Positions 38,051 to 47,105 of a stretch of 64,000 nucleotides of DNA are shown here, piece by piece. Source of the DNA: Segatella copri (lineage in GTDB: Bacteria > Bacteroidota > Bacteroidia > Bacteroidales > Bacteroidaceae); assembly GCF_019127135.1 (NCBI RefSeq), contig NZ_JAHOEA010000011.1, forward strand, positions 14,321 through 78,320, in the 5' to 3' direction. The notes below the pieces were generated by a model that ran no database searches, was not told where the DNA came from, and worked only from the letters and a program-made list of their open reading frames with translations. A program made the translations under genes and the position numbers. How positions within the stretch are numbered: the first letter of the stretch is position 1; every line of letters starts with the position of its first letter.

Positions 38051-38365
38051 ATGACAAATTTAGTATTGCAAGCTGCTGCCGGTGGTAGCAGCATGAGTTT
38101 TCTCATCATGATGGTAGCCATCTTCGCTATCATGTGGTTCTTTATGATCCGTCCTCAGCAGAAGAAGCAGAAGGAAATCCGCAAGTTCCAGAATGCTTTG
38201 GCAGAGGGTACTAAGGTAGTTACAGGTGGCGGTGTTTACGGCACTGTTAAGCGTGTTAACCTCGAGGCTAACACCGTTGATGTTGAGATAGCTCGTGGCG
38301 TGGTAATCACTGTAGCTAAGGGCTACGTGTTTGCTGATGCAGCTAGTCAGACACCTAATGCATAG
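38051..38365 (+). CDS. yajC: Preprotein translocase auxiliary subunit YajC
   Basis: 104 residues. One membrane helix (FLIMMVAIFAIMWFFMI) is followed by RPQQKKQKEIRKFQNALAEG and the conserved KVVTGGGVYGTVKRV beta domain. YajC associates with SecDF. Its last codons overlap the start of the YbbR-like gene by 8 bp. Confidence 0.95.
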   Translation: MTNLVLQAAAGGSSMSFLIMMVAIFAIMWFFMIRPQQKKQKEIRKFQNALAEGTKVVTGGGVYGTVKRVNLEANTVDVEIARGVVITVAKGYVFADAASQTPNA

Positions 38366-39338
38366 TATCAAGAGCATATTAAAAGCTGTCAGAAACTTCC
38401 TGTTCAGTGGTCTGAATAAGGAGTTTCTGATTTTTTTGTTCTTTCTCGCTCTTAGCGGCATCTTCTGGCTGATGATGACGCTCAATGAGACTACCGAGAG
38501 AGAATTCCATATCCCTGTGCAGTTGACCGGCGTGCCCCGCAATGCGGTGATAACCGGCGATATCCCTGATACCGTGCATATTACGGTGCGCGATAAGGGA
38601 TTCACCCTCGTTACCTATGCTTACGGAGGCAAGATTCATCCGCTCACATTCCGTTTTGCCAATTATGCCGACGAGGATACGGGAACGGGACAGATTCCGA
38701 TGGCTGATGTGCAGAAACAGGTGGCATCCCAGCTCTATGGCTCTACCAAACTGATCTCCATCAAACCGGCAAAATTCGATTTCTTCTTCACCTACGGCTC
38801 TTCCAAGCGGGTGCCTGTGGTGTTCAGAGGAAAGATTACAACCAGCAAGAGCTATTATCTGGCGCATACCGAATTCCTGCCGTCTACGGTGATGGTTTAC
38901 GCCAACAAGAAGATGCTCGACCAGTTGGAATCGGTAGAAATCGAGCCTTTCAACATGCGCAACCTGCAGGATACCATTCATCGCAGCGTGCTTATCAAGA
39001 AGATACGCGGCATGAAGATTGTGCCTCAGATGGTGCGTCTGGCGGTATATCCTGATGTGCTTACCGAAGAGGCGGTCGAGGTGCCTGTTACGGCCATCAA
39101 CATGCCGGATAACATGGTGCTCCGTACCTTCCCGTCTAAGGTTTCGGTAAGATTCACCATCGGAGCCAGCCTCTTCAGAACCATCAAGCCGAGCCAGTTT
39201 AAGGTGGTAGTAGATTATAATGATCTGGCTAACAACCCTTCAGACAAGTGCCACCTCCAGCTGCGCAGCGTGCCGCGCTCGGTGAGCAAGGCGCATCTCG
39301 AACTGGAAACGGTAGATTATCTGCTGGAACAGCAATGA
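38358..39338 (+). CDS. YbbR/CdaR-like domain protein
   Basis: 326 residues from the ATG at 38,358, which overlaps the yajC stop and gives a sensible N-terminus. One membrane helix (FLIFLFFLALSGIFWLMMTL) is followed by repeated YbbR-like beta domains, e.g. REFHIPVQLTGVPRNAVITG and VEVPVTAINMPDNMVLR. In Firmicutes CdaR regulates a diadenylate cyclase; whether this holds here is unknown. The order yajC-ybbR-coaE is characteristic of Bacteroidetes. Confidence 0.88.
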   Translation: MHSIKSILKAVRNFLFSGLNKEFLIFLFFLALSGIFWLMMTLNETTEREFHIPVQLTGVPRNAVITGDIPDTVHITVRDKGFTLVTYAYGGKIHPLTFRFANYADEDTGTGQIPMADVQKQVASQLYGSTKLISIKPAKFDFFFTYGSSKRVPVVFRGKITTSKSYYLAHTEFLPSTVMVYANKKMLDQLESVEIEPFNMRNLQDTIHRSVLIKKIRGMKIVPQMVRLAVYPDVLTEEAVEVPVTAINMPDNMVLRTFPSKVSVRFTIGASLFRTIKPSQFKVVVDYNDLANNPSDKCHLQLRSVPRSVSKAHLELETVDYLLEQQ

Positions 39339-39370
39339 TAGTTGATAATTGATAGTTTATAGTTGATAGT
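39337..39370. repeat. GATAGTT-type simple repeat
   Basis: Four to five units of gatagttgataatt-like sequence between the YbbR-like gene and coaE. Confidence 0.65.
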
Positions 39371-39379
39371 TTTTCTACT

Positions 39380-39955
39380 ATGATGAAGATAGCGATAACG
39401 GGTGGCATAGGTAGCGGTAAGAGCTATGTGTGCCGGATATTGGAGAAACAGGGCATCAGGGTCTACGACTGCGATGCCGAGGCTAAGCGGCTCATGCGTA
39501 CCGATGCCCGCTTGCAGGCTGGCTTGAAGAAGCTGGTAGGCGAGCAGGTTTACAGCGCAGAGGGCGTTTTGCAGAAGCCCGTGCTGGCTCAGTTTCTGCT
39601 TGCCAGCGAGGCTAACAAGCAGGCTGTCAACGATGTGGTTCATCCGGCTGTGGCGCGCGATTTCGAGCAGAGCAGCTATGAGTGGATGGAGAGTGCCATC
39701 CTCTTCGATAGCGGTTTCTACCGCCGTGTCCACCTCGATTTCGTGGTCTGCGTAACGGCTCCCATACCGGTCCGCATCCAGCGCATCATGCAGCGCGACC
39801 ATATCTCGGCCGAGAAGGCGCAGCAGTGGATAGATGCCGTCATGCCGCAGGAAGAGCTTGCAGCCCGCTCCGATTTCGAAATCGTGAACGATGGCGAGCA
39901 GGATATCGATGCACAGGTAAGAAAATTATTGGATATCATTAATAATAAAGAATAA
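39380..39955 (+). CDS. coaE: Dephospho-CoA kinase
   Basis: 191 residues. P-loop GGIGSGKSYVCRIL (residues 8-21), YDCDAEAKRLM, HPAVARDFEQ and the lid region RIQRIMQRDHISAEKAQQWI are conserved. It phosphorylates dephospho-CoA in the last step of CoA synthesis. The start is one of two adjacent ATGs at 39,380 and 39,383. Confidence 0.94.
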   Translation: MMKIAITGGIGSGKSYVCRILEKQGIRVYDCDAEAKRLMRTDARLQAGLKKLVGEQVYSAEGVLQKPVLAQFLLASEANKQAVNDVVHPAVARDFEQSSYEWMESAILFDSGFYRRVHLDFVVCVTAPIPVRIQRIMQRDHISAEKAQQWIDAVMPQEELAARSDFEIVNDGEQDIDAQVRKLLDIINNKE

Positions 39956-39966
39956 TAGAAAAGACA

Positions 39967-40416
39967 ATGGAAACAATCCTTTCAATTGCAGGCAAACCAG
40001 GCCTTTATAAATTGGTATCAAGAGGCAACAGAAACCTCATCGTAGAAACGCTCGATGAGACTCACAAGCGTGTCCCAGCTTTCGCTACAGACCGTGTAAC
40101 AAGTCTTGGTGACATCGCTATGTATACAGACGCTGATGAGGTGCCACTCTGGGAAGTGCTCGACAGCGTAAGCAAGAAGGAAGAGGGCAAGCCTAGCACT
40201 TTCAACTACAAGAAGGCGCCTGTTGCTGAGCTCCACGCTTATTTTGCTGAGGTTCTTCCTAACTACGATCGCGACCGTGTTCACGACAGCGATATCAAGA
40301 AGCTCCTCCAGTGGTACAACATTCTTGCTAAGTACGGCATCACCGATTTCAAGGCTACTCTCGCTCCTACAGAGGGTGAGAATGTAGATGATCGTGCTGA
40401 GCAGGCTGCTGAGTAA
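39967..40416 (+). CDS. DUF5606-domain protein
   Basis: 149 residues. The N-terminus, ETILSIAGKPGLYKLVSRGN, and the LGDIAMYTDADEVPLWEVLD segment fit the DUF5606 family that follows coaE in Bacteroidetes. The C-terminal half contains an acidic helical region (YDRDRVHDSDIKKLLQWYNI). Function unknown. It ends the operon, with a terminator 25 bp later. Confidence 0.82.
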   Translation: METILSIAGKPGLYKLVSRGNRNLIVETLDETHKRVPAFATDRVTSLGDIAMYTDADEVPLWEVLDSVSKKEEGKPSTFNYKKAPVAELHAYFAEVLPNYDRDRVHDSDIKKLLQWYNILAKYGITDFKATLAPTEGENVDDRAEQAAE

Positions 40417-40441
40417 AGGAAATTGCAGTTAGTTTATATTT

Positions 40442-40488
40442 AAGGGTGTTCATATTTCTAGAAATAGAGTATGAACACCCTTTTTTTT
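40442..40488 (+). terminator. Terminator of the nusB-coaE operon
   Basis: 12-bp perfect stem agggtgttcata / tatgaacaccct followed by T8. Confidence 0.9.
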
Positions 40489-40557
40489 ATTTTTAATAGA
40501 TGCAGTTTTTCAATCCCGTCAGGCGTTATGGTCCGTCAGGCGTTCCTGCGTATCCTT

Positions 40558-41916
40558 TTATTCCTCAATCTTTTTCAGTTCTTTCTCAAATCTTCTTCGA
40601 TACATCTCTCCCGCTATGGTCAAACCGAACGGGAAGGCGATCCAGATGCCCAGAATGCCTAAGCCGCATGGGAAACCCAGGGTGTAGCCCAGCGGCAATG
40701 AGATGACGAAATAGGCGATGAAGGCATAGAGCACCATCGGCTTTACACAGGCGATGCCACGCAGCGCATTGGCAAAAGTATACTGCAGTCCGTCGCCAAA
40801 CTGATATACCATCATCAGGATAATCAGCGTAGCCACATACGCCTGCACCTCCACATTATCATTAAACCAGCCACCTATCTGATGGCGAAGCAGGAACACC
40901 GGCAAACCCATGCACAGCGAGAACAACAGGTTCAGCCGGAAACCGTCGTAGGCATTGCGGCGAACAGCAGCGTAGTCCTTCTGACCCATAAAATGACTCA
41001 CGCGGATAGCCAGCGCAGCTGCCATGCCCGAAAGCACGAGATAGAAGAGCTGCGAGAGGGTAATCATCACCTGATGAGCCGCCAGCGGAATGGTTCCCAG
41101 CCAGCCCACCATCACACAGCTCAGCGTGAAGGCAGCCGATTCCATGCCCAGCTGCAGCGCCACAGGCCAGCCCAACCGGTTCATCTCCCTGAAGTCAGCC
41201 TTGGTCAGAGAACTGTGCAGAATATCGCGTCTGTATTCCCCGAAATTCTTGCCCGTCATCAGCATGCCCACCATCGCCAGCGCCATCAGAATGCGGCTCA
41301 CCAGCGTCGAAATACCGGCTCCCAGCAAACCCAGTTCCGGGAAGCCCGCCACACCGTAAATCAGTACCCAGTTGCCCAGAATATTGATTACGTTGCCGCC
41401 AATCATCGCCCACATCGCCACCTTGGTCTGTCCGAGTCCGTCAAGAAATTGCTTCATCGTGAAGAAGATGCCCATGAAGAGCACCGAGGCAAGGTTTACC
41501 AGAAAGTAAGGGCGGATGAGCGAGAGCAGTTCTTCAGGCTGTCCGATGCGCCCCAGATTCAGGTAGAGCACAATGAGGGCGAGGGTGAAGATGATGCCCG
41601 TCAGCATGTTGGCACAGAAGGCATTGCGCACTTTCTGTCCGATGCAGTCGGTCCGTTCCTCGCCGTAGAGCCGTCCGATGATAGGAGTGAGGCCGTAGGT
41701 GAATCCCATATAGGATACGAATACCAGACCGAAGATATTGTTCACCAGTCCGGCAGCCGCCAGTTCCGGTGTACTGTGATGGCCAATCATCAGCGTATCG
41801 GCAAATCCCAGAATGATGGTACCCAGCTGTCCGATGATGATAGGAATGCCGATAGCTAGCAGTTCCCGGTAGTGATGTTTCTTGTTCGTCGTTATTGATG
41901 TTGTATGATTATTCAT
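40558..41916 (-). CDS. MATE-family multidrug efflux transporter
   Basis: 452 residues with 12 predicted membrane helices in two MatE halves. The first half begins LLAIGIPIIIGQLGTIILGF followed by ADTLMIGHHSTPELAAAGL; the second has MESAAFTLSCVMVGWLGTIP. NorM-type proteins export cationic drugs using Na+ or H+. The substrate is not predictable. It has its own promoter (41,967-41,998) and converges on DUF5606. Confidence 0.93.
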   Translation of the reverse strand: MNNHTTSITTNKKHHYRELLAIGIPIIIGQLGTIILGFADTLMIGHHSTPELAAAGLVNNIFGLVFVSYMGFTYGLTPIIGRLYGEERTDCIGQKVRNAFCANMLTGIIFTLALIVLYLNLGRIGQPEELLSLIRPYFLVNLASVLFMGIFFTMKQFLDGLGQTKVAMWAMIGGNVINILGNWVLIYGVAGFPELGLLGAGISTLVSRILMALAMVGMLMTGKNFGEYRRDILHSSLTKADFREMNRLGWPVALQLGMESAAFTLSCVMVGWLGTIPLAAHQVMITLSQLFYLVLSGMAAALAIRVSHFMGQKDYAAVRRNAYDGFRLNLLFSLCMGLPVFLLRHQIGGWFNDNVEVQAYVATLIILMMVYQFGDGLQYTFANALRGIACVKPMVLYAFIAYFVISLPLGYTLGFPCGLGILGIWIAFPFGLTIAGEMYRRRFEKELKKIEE

Positions 41917-41966
41917 ATTTGCTTTTAATTACTAATCTATTTCCTTTATTCTGTTCTAAGAGCCTG

Positions 41967-41998
41967 CAAAGTTACGGCTTTATTCACTAACTACCAAA
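41967..41998 (-). promoter_or_regulatory. Promoter of the MATE gene
   Basis: Reverse strand TTTG (41,995-41,998), 20 bp, TAACTTTG (41,967-41,974). Confidence 0.75.
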
Positions 41999-42009
41999 TT
42001 TTTCTTTCT

Positions 42010-42125
42010 TTTTTTTAGGGGACCAGCGATGGAATCGCTGGGAACGGGGCGCAAAGGGGCAGGAAGAGGCTTTCCCCCTTCCTGCCCCCGTCCCCAGCGA
42101 TTCTATCGCTGGTCCCCCTAAAAAA
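42010..42125. repeat. Large 116-bp inverted repeat (AGCGATGGAATCGCT family)
   Basis: The two arms (ttaggggaccagcgatggaa on the left, ttctatcgctggtcccccta on the right) pair over about 30 bp, and an inner ggggcaggaag / cttcctgcccc stem extends the structure. Each outer arm is itself a palindrome. A fragment of the arm is at 35,328-35,360. The element separates core genes from the phage-like island. Confidence 0.75.
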
Positions 42126-42171
42126 GGTAAAAAGAGCCTAGCTTACCCCCCCCCGCTAGGCTCTTTTTACC
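42126..42171 (-). terminator. Terminator of the antirepressor gene
   Basis: Perfect 17-bp stem ggtaaaaagagcctagc / gctaggctctttttacc; the loop contains a run of nine C. T-rich on the transcript 3' side. Confidence 0.85.
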
Positions 42172-42174
42172 TTT

Positions 42175-43167
42175 TTACCTTTTTACCTTTAAATGTATGA
42201 ACTTCCTTCCTCTTTCTGTCCATACGAGATAAGTGTGGGTGTAGGCGGTGCCCAGCTTCTCCTGTGCCCCATCGCAGTGAGGGTCGGGGAGGGTAGAGTA
42301 GCGGGTGCGGCTCTTCGCCAAGCCCATGTGGGCATAATCAGCATAGAGCAGATACTGGCCGCTCTGGTAGTACTGGATATGAAGGGCACAGAGCTGGCGG
42401 TTCAACTCCTGCGCCGTGATACCCAGCTCCTTCGCAATCTGCGTGGTGGTGAAGCAGGAAACAGAGTTGAGAACATTGTCGGTGTAGAGCGCCTTCGGCA
42501 GAAGATGATCCACCTGATTCTCCAACTGGATGATGTTCTCACCGTTCTTGGCGATGCAAACCACCTGCTCATCCACCACACCGTTCAGCCGTCGAATCTC
42601 CGTATCCTGTTCTCCGATGAGTTTCTTCTGCTGATCTATCTGCACTTGCTGGTTTTTCAGCAGCTTCTCCTTCTCATTGAGTGTAGCCCTGAGAATCTCT
42701 TCAGCATGTCGAATCGTCTCCTCATCACTCTCTCCCTGCCGTACCGGAATATAACCGCCCGTCTTGCGAATCTGTGGCAGCACCTCGGAAGTAACCCAGT
42801 TTTTGAACTTTACCGCCGTAGGAAGCTTGGAGCCGAGAACCAAAGCATAGAATCCGCTCTCGTTAACGAAAAGCATCTGAGTCCAGCGTTTAGCCTCGCT
42901 TCCATCCTTCTTAAAACCTGTCACTACCCATGCACTGCGTTTTGCCGTATCAAGTGGTTTAACTAGTTGGCTTACAGCGTCATTCGCTCTTTTGTATCCC
43001 AGTACATCACAGATGTCCTTCGCACAGAACAAGGGTTCTCCATCTTCATCGGTCAAGGTGCGAATCTTACCGAATTCAGGGTTTTCGAACACGATAGCAT
43101 TACCCGCTGTCTTTTCATTCTCCTTCATTTTCATCTCTTCTTTTTTTGTTTTATAATTTTTTTCCAT
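42175..43167 (-). CDS. Phage antirepressor (BRO-N / Ant-like) protein
   Basis: 330 residues. A Bro-N domain occupies about residues 25-135: IRTLTDEDGEPLFCAKDICD followed by VLGYKRANDAVSQLV, then MLFVNESGFYALVLGSKLPT and FKNWVTSEVLPQIRKTGGYI. A coiled coil (about 150-215) links to a C-terminal KilA/ANT-like winged helix (FTTTQIAKELGITAQELNRQ). Such proteins counter phage repressors, marking this as phage-derived DNA. Its stop lies 4 bp from the terminator stem. No integrase is seen in the window. Confidence 0.88.
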   Translation of the reverse strand: MEKNYKTKKEEMKMKENEKTAGNAIVFENPEFGKIRTLTDEDGEPLFCAKDICDVLGYKRANDAVSQLVKPLDTAKRSAWVVTGFKKDGSEAKRWTQMLFVNESGFYALVLGSKLPTAVKFKNWVTSEVLPQIRKTGGYIPVRQGESDEETIRHAEEILRATLNEKEKLLKNQQVQIDQQKKLIGEQDTEIRRLNGVVDEQVVCIAKNGENIIQLENQVDHLLPKALYTDNVLNSVSCFTTTQIAKELGITAQELNRQLCALHIQYYQSGQYLLYADYAHMGLAKSRTRYSTLPDPHCDGAQEKLGTAYTHTYLVWTERGRKFIHLKVKR

Positions 43168-43186
43168 GATATAAAAATGTATTAAA

Positions 43187-43228
43187 AATTAATCACTAAT
43201 AATTAATCACTAATAATTAATCACTACT
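43187..43228. repeat. 14-bp tandem repeat, three copies
   Basis: aattaatcactaat starts at 43,187, 43,201 and 43,215, with a degenerate ccctaatcactaccc after. It fills the gap between the antirepressor and DUF5675 genes. Confidence 0.8.
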
Positions 43229-43237
43229 CCCTAATCA

Positions 43238-43798
43238 CTACCCAATGGTCATCCAAATGCTTTCCTCCCTGTCTCTCGCAGCGGTAATGGCATTGATGAG
43301 GCGGTGGAGCCAGATGCGGGAGTTCACAACCATACCTTTTACACGGTTCTCACCCACCAGGATGCAGCCTTGCGTATCATCGGGATAATTGCCGGCATGG
43401 ATGCGGATGCCCTCAAAATTGGGGACACCCAACAGCAGCGGCAACCACATCTTAAACTTCGGCGACTTGCTGATCACCACCGGATAAGTGCCCTCAGGTA
43501 TCGCCGTCGTGCCCTTCATCTTCTGCGCCTTCTTGCCCGATACACGCCCCAACCGCACATTCTCCTCGGCAGGACTTAGCTCCACACCCAGAAGGTTGCG
43601 CCAGCACGGCTCCAGCGTATCACAGAAATACGAGTCCGCATTCAGCTTCTCCGGAGGCACCTCGCATACCGTCTTCAGCCCCCTGCACTTGTTCACACTC
43701 TCAATCGTGCGCTTCTTCACATCCTCATCCTTCAGGATATAAAGGCGACCTATCGTGTAGGTCTTCTTCTTCGCTATACGTTTTAAAACTATCTGCAT
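43238..43798 (-). CDS. DUF5675-family protein
   Basis: 186 residues. [40 protein letters not shown] and [16 protein letters not shown] match the DUF5675 pattern, a small domain with an L,D-transpeptidase-like HxGN...GCI arrangement often found in phage lysis or structural regions of Bacteroidetes. The N-terminal 60 residues are an extension beyond the usual 130-150 residues. It lies 14 bp downstream of the DUF3987 gene. Confidence 0.8.
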   Translation of the reverse strand: MQIVLKRIAKKKTYTIGRLYILKDEDVKKRTIESVNKCRGLKTVCEVPPEKLNADSYFCDTLEPCWRNLLGVELSPAEENVRLGRVSGKKAQKMKGTTAIPEGTYPVVISKSPKFKMWLPLLLGVPNFEGIRIHAGNYPDDTQGCILVGENRVKGMVVNSRIWLHRLINAITAARDREESIWMTIG

Positions 43799-43812
43799 AA
43801 GTAAAAATAAAT

Positions 43813-46428
43813 TTAAGATTCAATAACCATACCATCGTGGCGATACTTCAGCTTCTCAAAACTGTCACAACTGTCACAACTGTCACGCTTGCCCGTATAC
43901 TGATACGCCCGCCTGATGTATTTCCGGTGCAGCCACTGCCTGATCATCATATCGGTACCCTTCGCATCCAAACCATGCTCCAGCCGGATGGCAAGCAACT
44001 GCGCAGCCGTAAAGTTATCGGGCAGTATCTGTAAAAGATTCTGAGGCCCACGCTTCGAACTCCTCTCCGCCGTATAGTTCTCCTTCGCAATCATGTCGCC
44101 GAAGAACCGCATCTTGCAGTACAGGTCATACTGCTCGCTCCAGCGGATAAACTCGTCAATCTCCGGCTCCCACTTGCAACCATTGGCTACATACAGCACA
44201 CACGCCTTCAGGTAGGCGATGACGTTGGCACGGAACGAGAGATTCTCAAACGTCCTGTCCTGCGACAGCCGGGCAAACTCAGCATTCTCATCCTTCAGTT
44301 TGAGGGCAAGCTGAAACGCCTCCTTACACTCAATCAGACCCGTTACTTTGTTCAGATTTTCGATGTAAGGCCGCAGCGCCTCACGGTACGATTCATCATA
44401 AGTACCGTATACAGGCATATCTTCGCCGATTTCCCTTTCAGGGATGGTACAGAAGTTGATACGGCTGATAGGACCATCGGTAAGAACCTTAGAGAAGTAA
44501 CGCTGACCCTTCTGGATGGTGGTAGATGCATTCCAGTTGAACCGGATGGTAACACGCTCCGTTACGCTCATCGTTCCTACGCGAGTTTGTCCATATTTGT
44601 TACCCGGGTCTGCTGCCAGACACATGATACGGAACTGCTGGTTTCCGCTACCCTTGAGCGCATCAAACTGGTCTAGCTCATTGAGCGAAGTATAGAGGAA
44701 ATGTTCCTGCGCTTCAGCCGTTCTCATCACGAAAGCCGGGTTTGTCATATCCGCATCAATCTCCTGGATAATCAGGTTTTCAGGTCTCTTGCGCTTATCC
44801 TTGTTGGCACCCTTGCGCAGCATCTCATCCTTCCACGCCTTTTCGCGCTTCAGGTTTTCAGCATCCCTCTGCCTGATATCCTCCATAATGAAATCGATGG
44901 GCCTGTTCACGCTGCTCTTACCCGCTCCGGTACCCGCAAGCAGCAGCGTCATCAGTCTCGCCTCGTGCTCCACGTTGTCAATATACCGGAACCTCGTCTT
45001 CCAGAGATGCGTAGCCAGCGGCGGAAAGATAGCGTGCGCCACAGCCGGCTTATAAATCTCCGGCGTCCTCGATATCAGCAGTTCCACCAGCTTCGGCAGC
45101 TTCTTCGGCATCTCCGGCGGGTCAGGATAATCCTGCTCAGTACTTTGAACTTGGAGATTTGAACTTTGAACAGCATGATTAGTCACAGCATTTGAATTGG
45201 CTTTCCCTTCGGCCGCCGAACGTTGTTTCTTCACTCTTCGTTCTTCACTCTTCACTCCATTCGCCTTCTGCTCCGCCAGCGCATTCACCCTTATCACTTC
45301 CCTCGACATCGGCTTCGTATTGTCAGCATATTTCGCATAGAAATCGTGAATCAGCTGATGGCAGTCGTTCTCCTGATAGTAGCTCGGCATTTTCACCCTC
45401 ACCACCTTCATCAGTTCCTCCTCCTCCATCACCCTCGAAGCACCGGCGCTCATGATAGCCAGCAGCGAAGAGTGTCTCGACCCCACGGTATCAATCTCCA
45501 TACCCCCGAGTCCGGCAGCCTGCGTAAAGAGGTCAAATGCAATCAGATTCTTCTCTCTGGCTTCCAGTCCGCCAGCATCCTGATTGCCTCCAGAATCCCC
45601 GATATGAGGAGCATCAGCACCATGGCTATTACCAGGTTGGGCAGGCTGAACAGCAGAGCCAGCAGAAACAGCAGGATTGCCGTCGTTGCCCGATAGTCTA
45701 TTATTTTCATTATTCTTACCATTGCTATTAACTTTTAACTGTAAACTATTAACTTTCCCTCTTCCGTCCACGGTCAGTCCGCGGTCCAGATACGCCTGCC
45801 TTCGCATCAGAATCTCCTTCTCGCTCAGCACGGCGCACCACATCTTCGACCTGTAGATTTCCGAGTCCTTATCCGTAAGATAAATCATTCTCTCGGGTGT
45901 GATGCAGCTCTCGTCATACGGCACCCCCAGCGCCTCGCAATACGCCTTCTGCGTCTCCTCGATGGTCATTCCCACCGGCAGTCTGATACCGATGTGCAGC
46001 TTCTTCCGGGCACTGTAGCAGAGGTGCAGCAGCGAGCCGTTCCAGATGCTGTCAGAGCAGTTCAGCTCCCTTGCCTTCTCGATAGCCTTGTCTACATACT
46101 CCCTGTCGTCCACGTCGATGATAGTCTGGAACATGAAGCTCTCGGGCTGGGCATTCTCCTGTCTGCGCACATTGTTCTTGAAAATGCCGTAGTGGGGACA
46201 GAAGAAAGGCAGTTCGCTCTTCAGCCTGTCCTGCGCCTTCTTCACCGCCTTCTCGTCGTTGGCATCCACCTTCGGGATAGGCAGTTCGCCCCTAATCTGC
46301 CGAATCATCTTCCTGATTTCCGGCGATGCAATCACCTTGTCATACACCGCCAGACTGTTGGAAAACACCTTCCCCTTATTGCCCTTGCGATAAGGGTTCA
46401 GTGCAATTACATGTTGTGTTTCTGTCAT
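43813..46428 (-). CDS. VirE-N plus DUF3987 primase/helicase-like protein with repeat-filled linkers
   Basis: 871 residues. The N-terminus (about 1-215) looks like the BT4734/VirE_N domain ([40 protein letters not shown]). The C-terminus is DUF3987 with a Walker [18 protein letters not shown] near residue 500 and [11 protein letters not shown]; it resembles superfamily-3-like helicases of mobile islands. Between them, residues about 215-445, the chain is low-complexity and carries three segments encoded by short simple repeats: [13 protein letters not shown] (about 225), [12 protein letters not shown] (about 391) and QSSNLQVQS (about 420). This pairing is common in Bacteroidetes integrative elements, where it probably supports replication. 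Function is inferred. Confidence 0.85.
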   Translation of the reverse strand: MTETQHVIALNPYRKGNKGKVFSNSLAVYDKVIASPEIRKMIRQIRGELPIPKVDANDEKAVKKAQDRLKSELPFFCPHYGIFKNNVRRQENAQPESFMFQTIIDVDDREYVDKAIEKARELNCSDSIWNGSLLHLCYSARKKLHIGIRLPVGMTIEETQKAYCEALGVPYDESCITPERMIYLTDKDSEIYRSKMWCAVLSEKEILMRRQAYLDRGLTVDGRGKVNSLQLKVNSNGKNNENNRLSGNDGNPAVSAGSAVQPAQPGNSHGADAPHIGDSGGNQDAGGLEAREKNLIAFDLFTQAAGLGGMEIDTVGSRHSSLLAIMSAGASRVMEEEELMKVVRVKMPSYYQENDCHQLIHDFYAKYADNTKPMSREVIRVNALAEQKANGVKSEERRVKKQRSAAEGKANSNAVTNHAVQSSNLQVQSTEQDYPDPPEMPKKLPKLVELLISRTPEIYKPAVAHAIFPPLATHLWKTRFRYIDNVEHEARLMTLLLAGTGAGKSSVNRPIDFIMEDIRQRDAENLKREKAWKDEMLRKGANKDKRKRPENLIIQEIDADMTNPAFVMRTAEAQEHFLYTSLNELDQFDALKGSGNQQFRIMCLAADPGNKYGQTRVGTMSVTERVTIRFNWNASTTIQKGQRYFSKVLTDGPISRINFCTIPEREIGEDMPVYGTYDESYREALRPYIENLNKVTGLIECKEAFQLALKLKDENAEFARLSQDRTFENLSFRANVIAYLKACVLYVANGCKWEPEIDEFIRWSEQYDLYCKMRFFGDMIAKENYTAERSSKRGPQNLLQILPDNFTAAQLLAIRLEHGLDAKGTDMMIRQWLHRKYIRRAYQYTGKRDSCDSCDSFEKLKYRHDGMVIES
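45141..45171 (-). repeat. AAAGTTC-type repeat inside the DUF3987 gene
   Basis: Reverse strand gttcaaagttcaaat...aagttcaaag, the same family as the intergenic arrays at 15,860 and 20,282, read in frame as QSSNLQVQS. Confidence 0.75.
45228..45258 (-). repeat. GTGAAGA-type repeat inside the DUF3987 gene
   Basis: Identical over 29 bases to the intergenic array at 27,304-27,332 and similar to 15,753-15,838; read in frame as [11 protein letters not shown]. Confidence 0.85.
45727..45757 (-). repeat. TTAATAGTT-type repeat inside the DUF3987 gene
   Basis: Contains ttaactgtaaactattaa, exactly the complement of part of the intergenic tract at 16,668-16,696; read in frame as [10 protein letters not shown]. 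Confidence 0.8.
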
Positions 46429-46429
46429 G

Positions 46430-46540
46430 TTATTTCGTTAATAAAAGATTGGTTTGTGGGGTAATCCCCTCTTCCGTTTTCACTACTCTCAGTCGTCTGT
46501 AAGAAGGATGACTGAACACATACGCTTTCACTTCCATCAT
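46430..46540 (-). CDS. 36-residue small ORF before DUF3987
   Basis: ATG at 46,540 (a second ATG follows directly) to a TAA whose last base is 1 bp before the DUF3987 start. The peptide begins MMEVKAYVFSHPSYRRL and reads like real coding sequence, with translational coupling to DUF3987. No family recognised. Confidence 0.4.
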   Translation of the reverse strand: MMEVKAYVFSHPSYRRLRVVKTEEGITPQTNLLLTK

Positions 46541-46594
46541 TTTAAATAATTTAGAAGATTGGGGGCTCCCACCACGGTTGATGTGCAGATACAC

Positions 46595-46640
46595 AAAAGC
46601 CCCCGAAACTCAGACCGCATTGGTTCTGAATTCCGGGGGC
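46595..46640 (-). terminator. Terminator downstream of the 131-residue hypothetical
   Basis: Reverse strand: 6 bp GC stem (gcccccg...cgggggc) extended by cagaac-like pairing, followed by TTTTGTG. Confidence 0.65.
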
Positions 46641-46668
46641 AAAGGTAGGGAAAATTTCTCGCTTCTAC

Positions 46669-46698
46669 CTAGTACGTACTATGTACGCGTACTAGTAC
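46669..46698. other. Cluster of five GTAC palindromes
   Basis: Five GTAC tetramers within 27 bp (46,672-46,698), including the inverted pair ctagtacg / cgtactag. It sits between the terminator and the stop of the 131-residue gene. Role unknown. Confidence 0.5.
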
Positions 46699-46709
46699 TA
46701 CCTGCCAGA

Positions 46710-47105
46710 TTAGCCTCTGATAGCAGGCATCACTTTTTCGAGGAAGGCACCCGTTTTCTTCTGTTCCATTCCCCGGTTGCAGGCGGCTCTCATCGAGTTC
46801 GGATTAGGACCCCAATAATTGCCGAATACGCTCCATATATTCTTGATTTCCAACTCTGTACCTATCTGATTGGCAAGGACGGCAGCTTCGGATGATGACA
46901 GTCCTGAGGGCATGAAATCTTCGGTTACCATACCAATCTTTATCAGGTTGTTCTTAATCCTCTGAGCCTTTTCCGTTTTCAGCTCTTCCGGCATCTCAGC
47001 ATTTCTGCATGAGGTTTGCTCACAGGCATTGCTGCCATAATAGTTCTCCACATGTTCAAAATAAGAGCTACCAGCGTTCATGATGATCATTCTTTGTCCA
47101 GACAT
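46710..47105 (-). CDS. Hypothetical 131-residue island protein
   Basis: I do not recognise the family. The start at 47,105 follows an unusually strong Shine-Dalgarno (aaaggagg) and overlaps the preceding small ORF by 19 bp. The N-terminus has MIIMNAGSSYFEHVENYYG; the middle is helical and charged; IKNIWSVFGNYWGPNPNSMR is distinctive. The N-terminal motif MNxGxxYxEHxxNYxG also occurs in the small ORF upstream. It ends before a terminator and lies in the phage-like island, so it is probably an accessory gene. Confidence 0.6.
   Translation of the reverse strand: MSGQRMIIMNAGSSYFEHVENYYGSNACEQTSCRNAEMPEELKTEKAQRIKNNLIKIGMVTEDFMPSGLSSSEAAVLANQIGTELEIKNIWSVFGNYWGPNPNSMRAACNRGMEQKKTGAFLEKVMPAIRG

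Noticed and set aside
40882..41859. 325-codon open frame on the plus strand opposite the MATE gene
   Set aside because: His/Gln/Arg-rich translation typical of antisense to a membrane protein; the MATE frame is intact.
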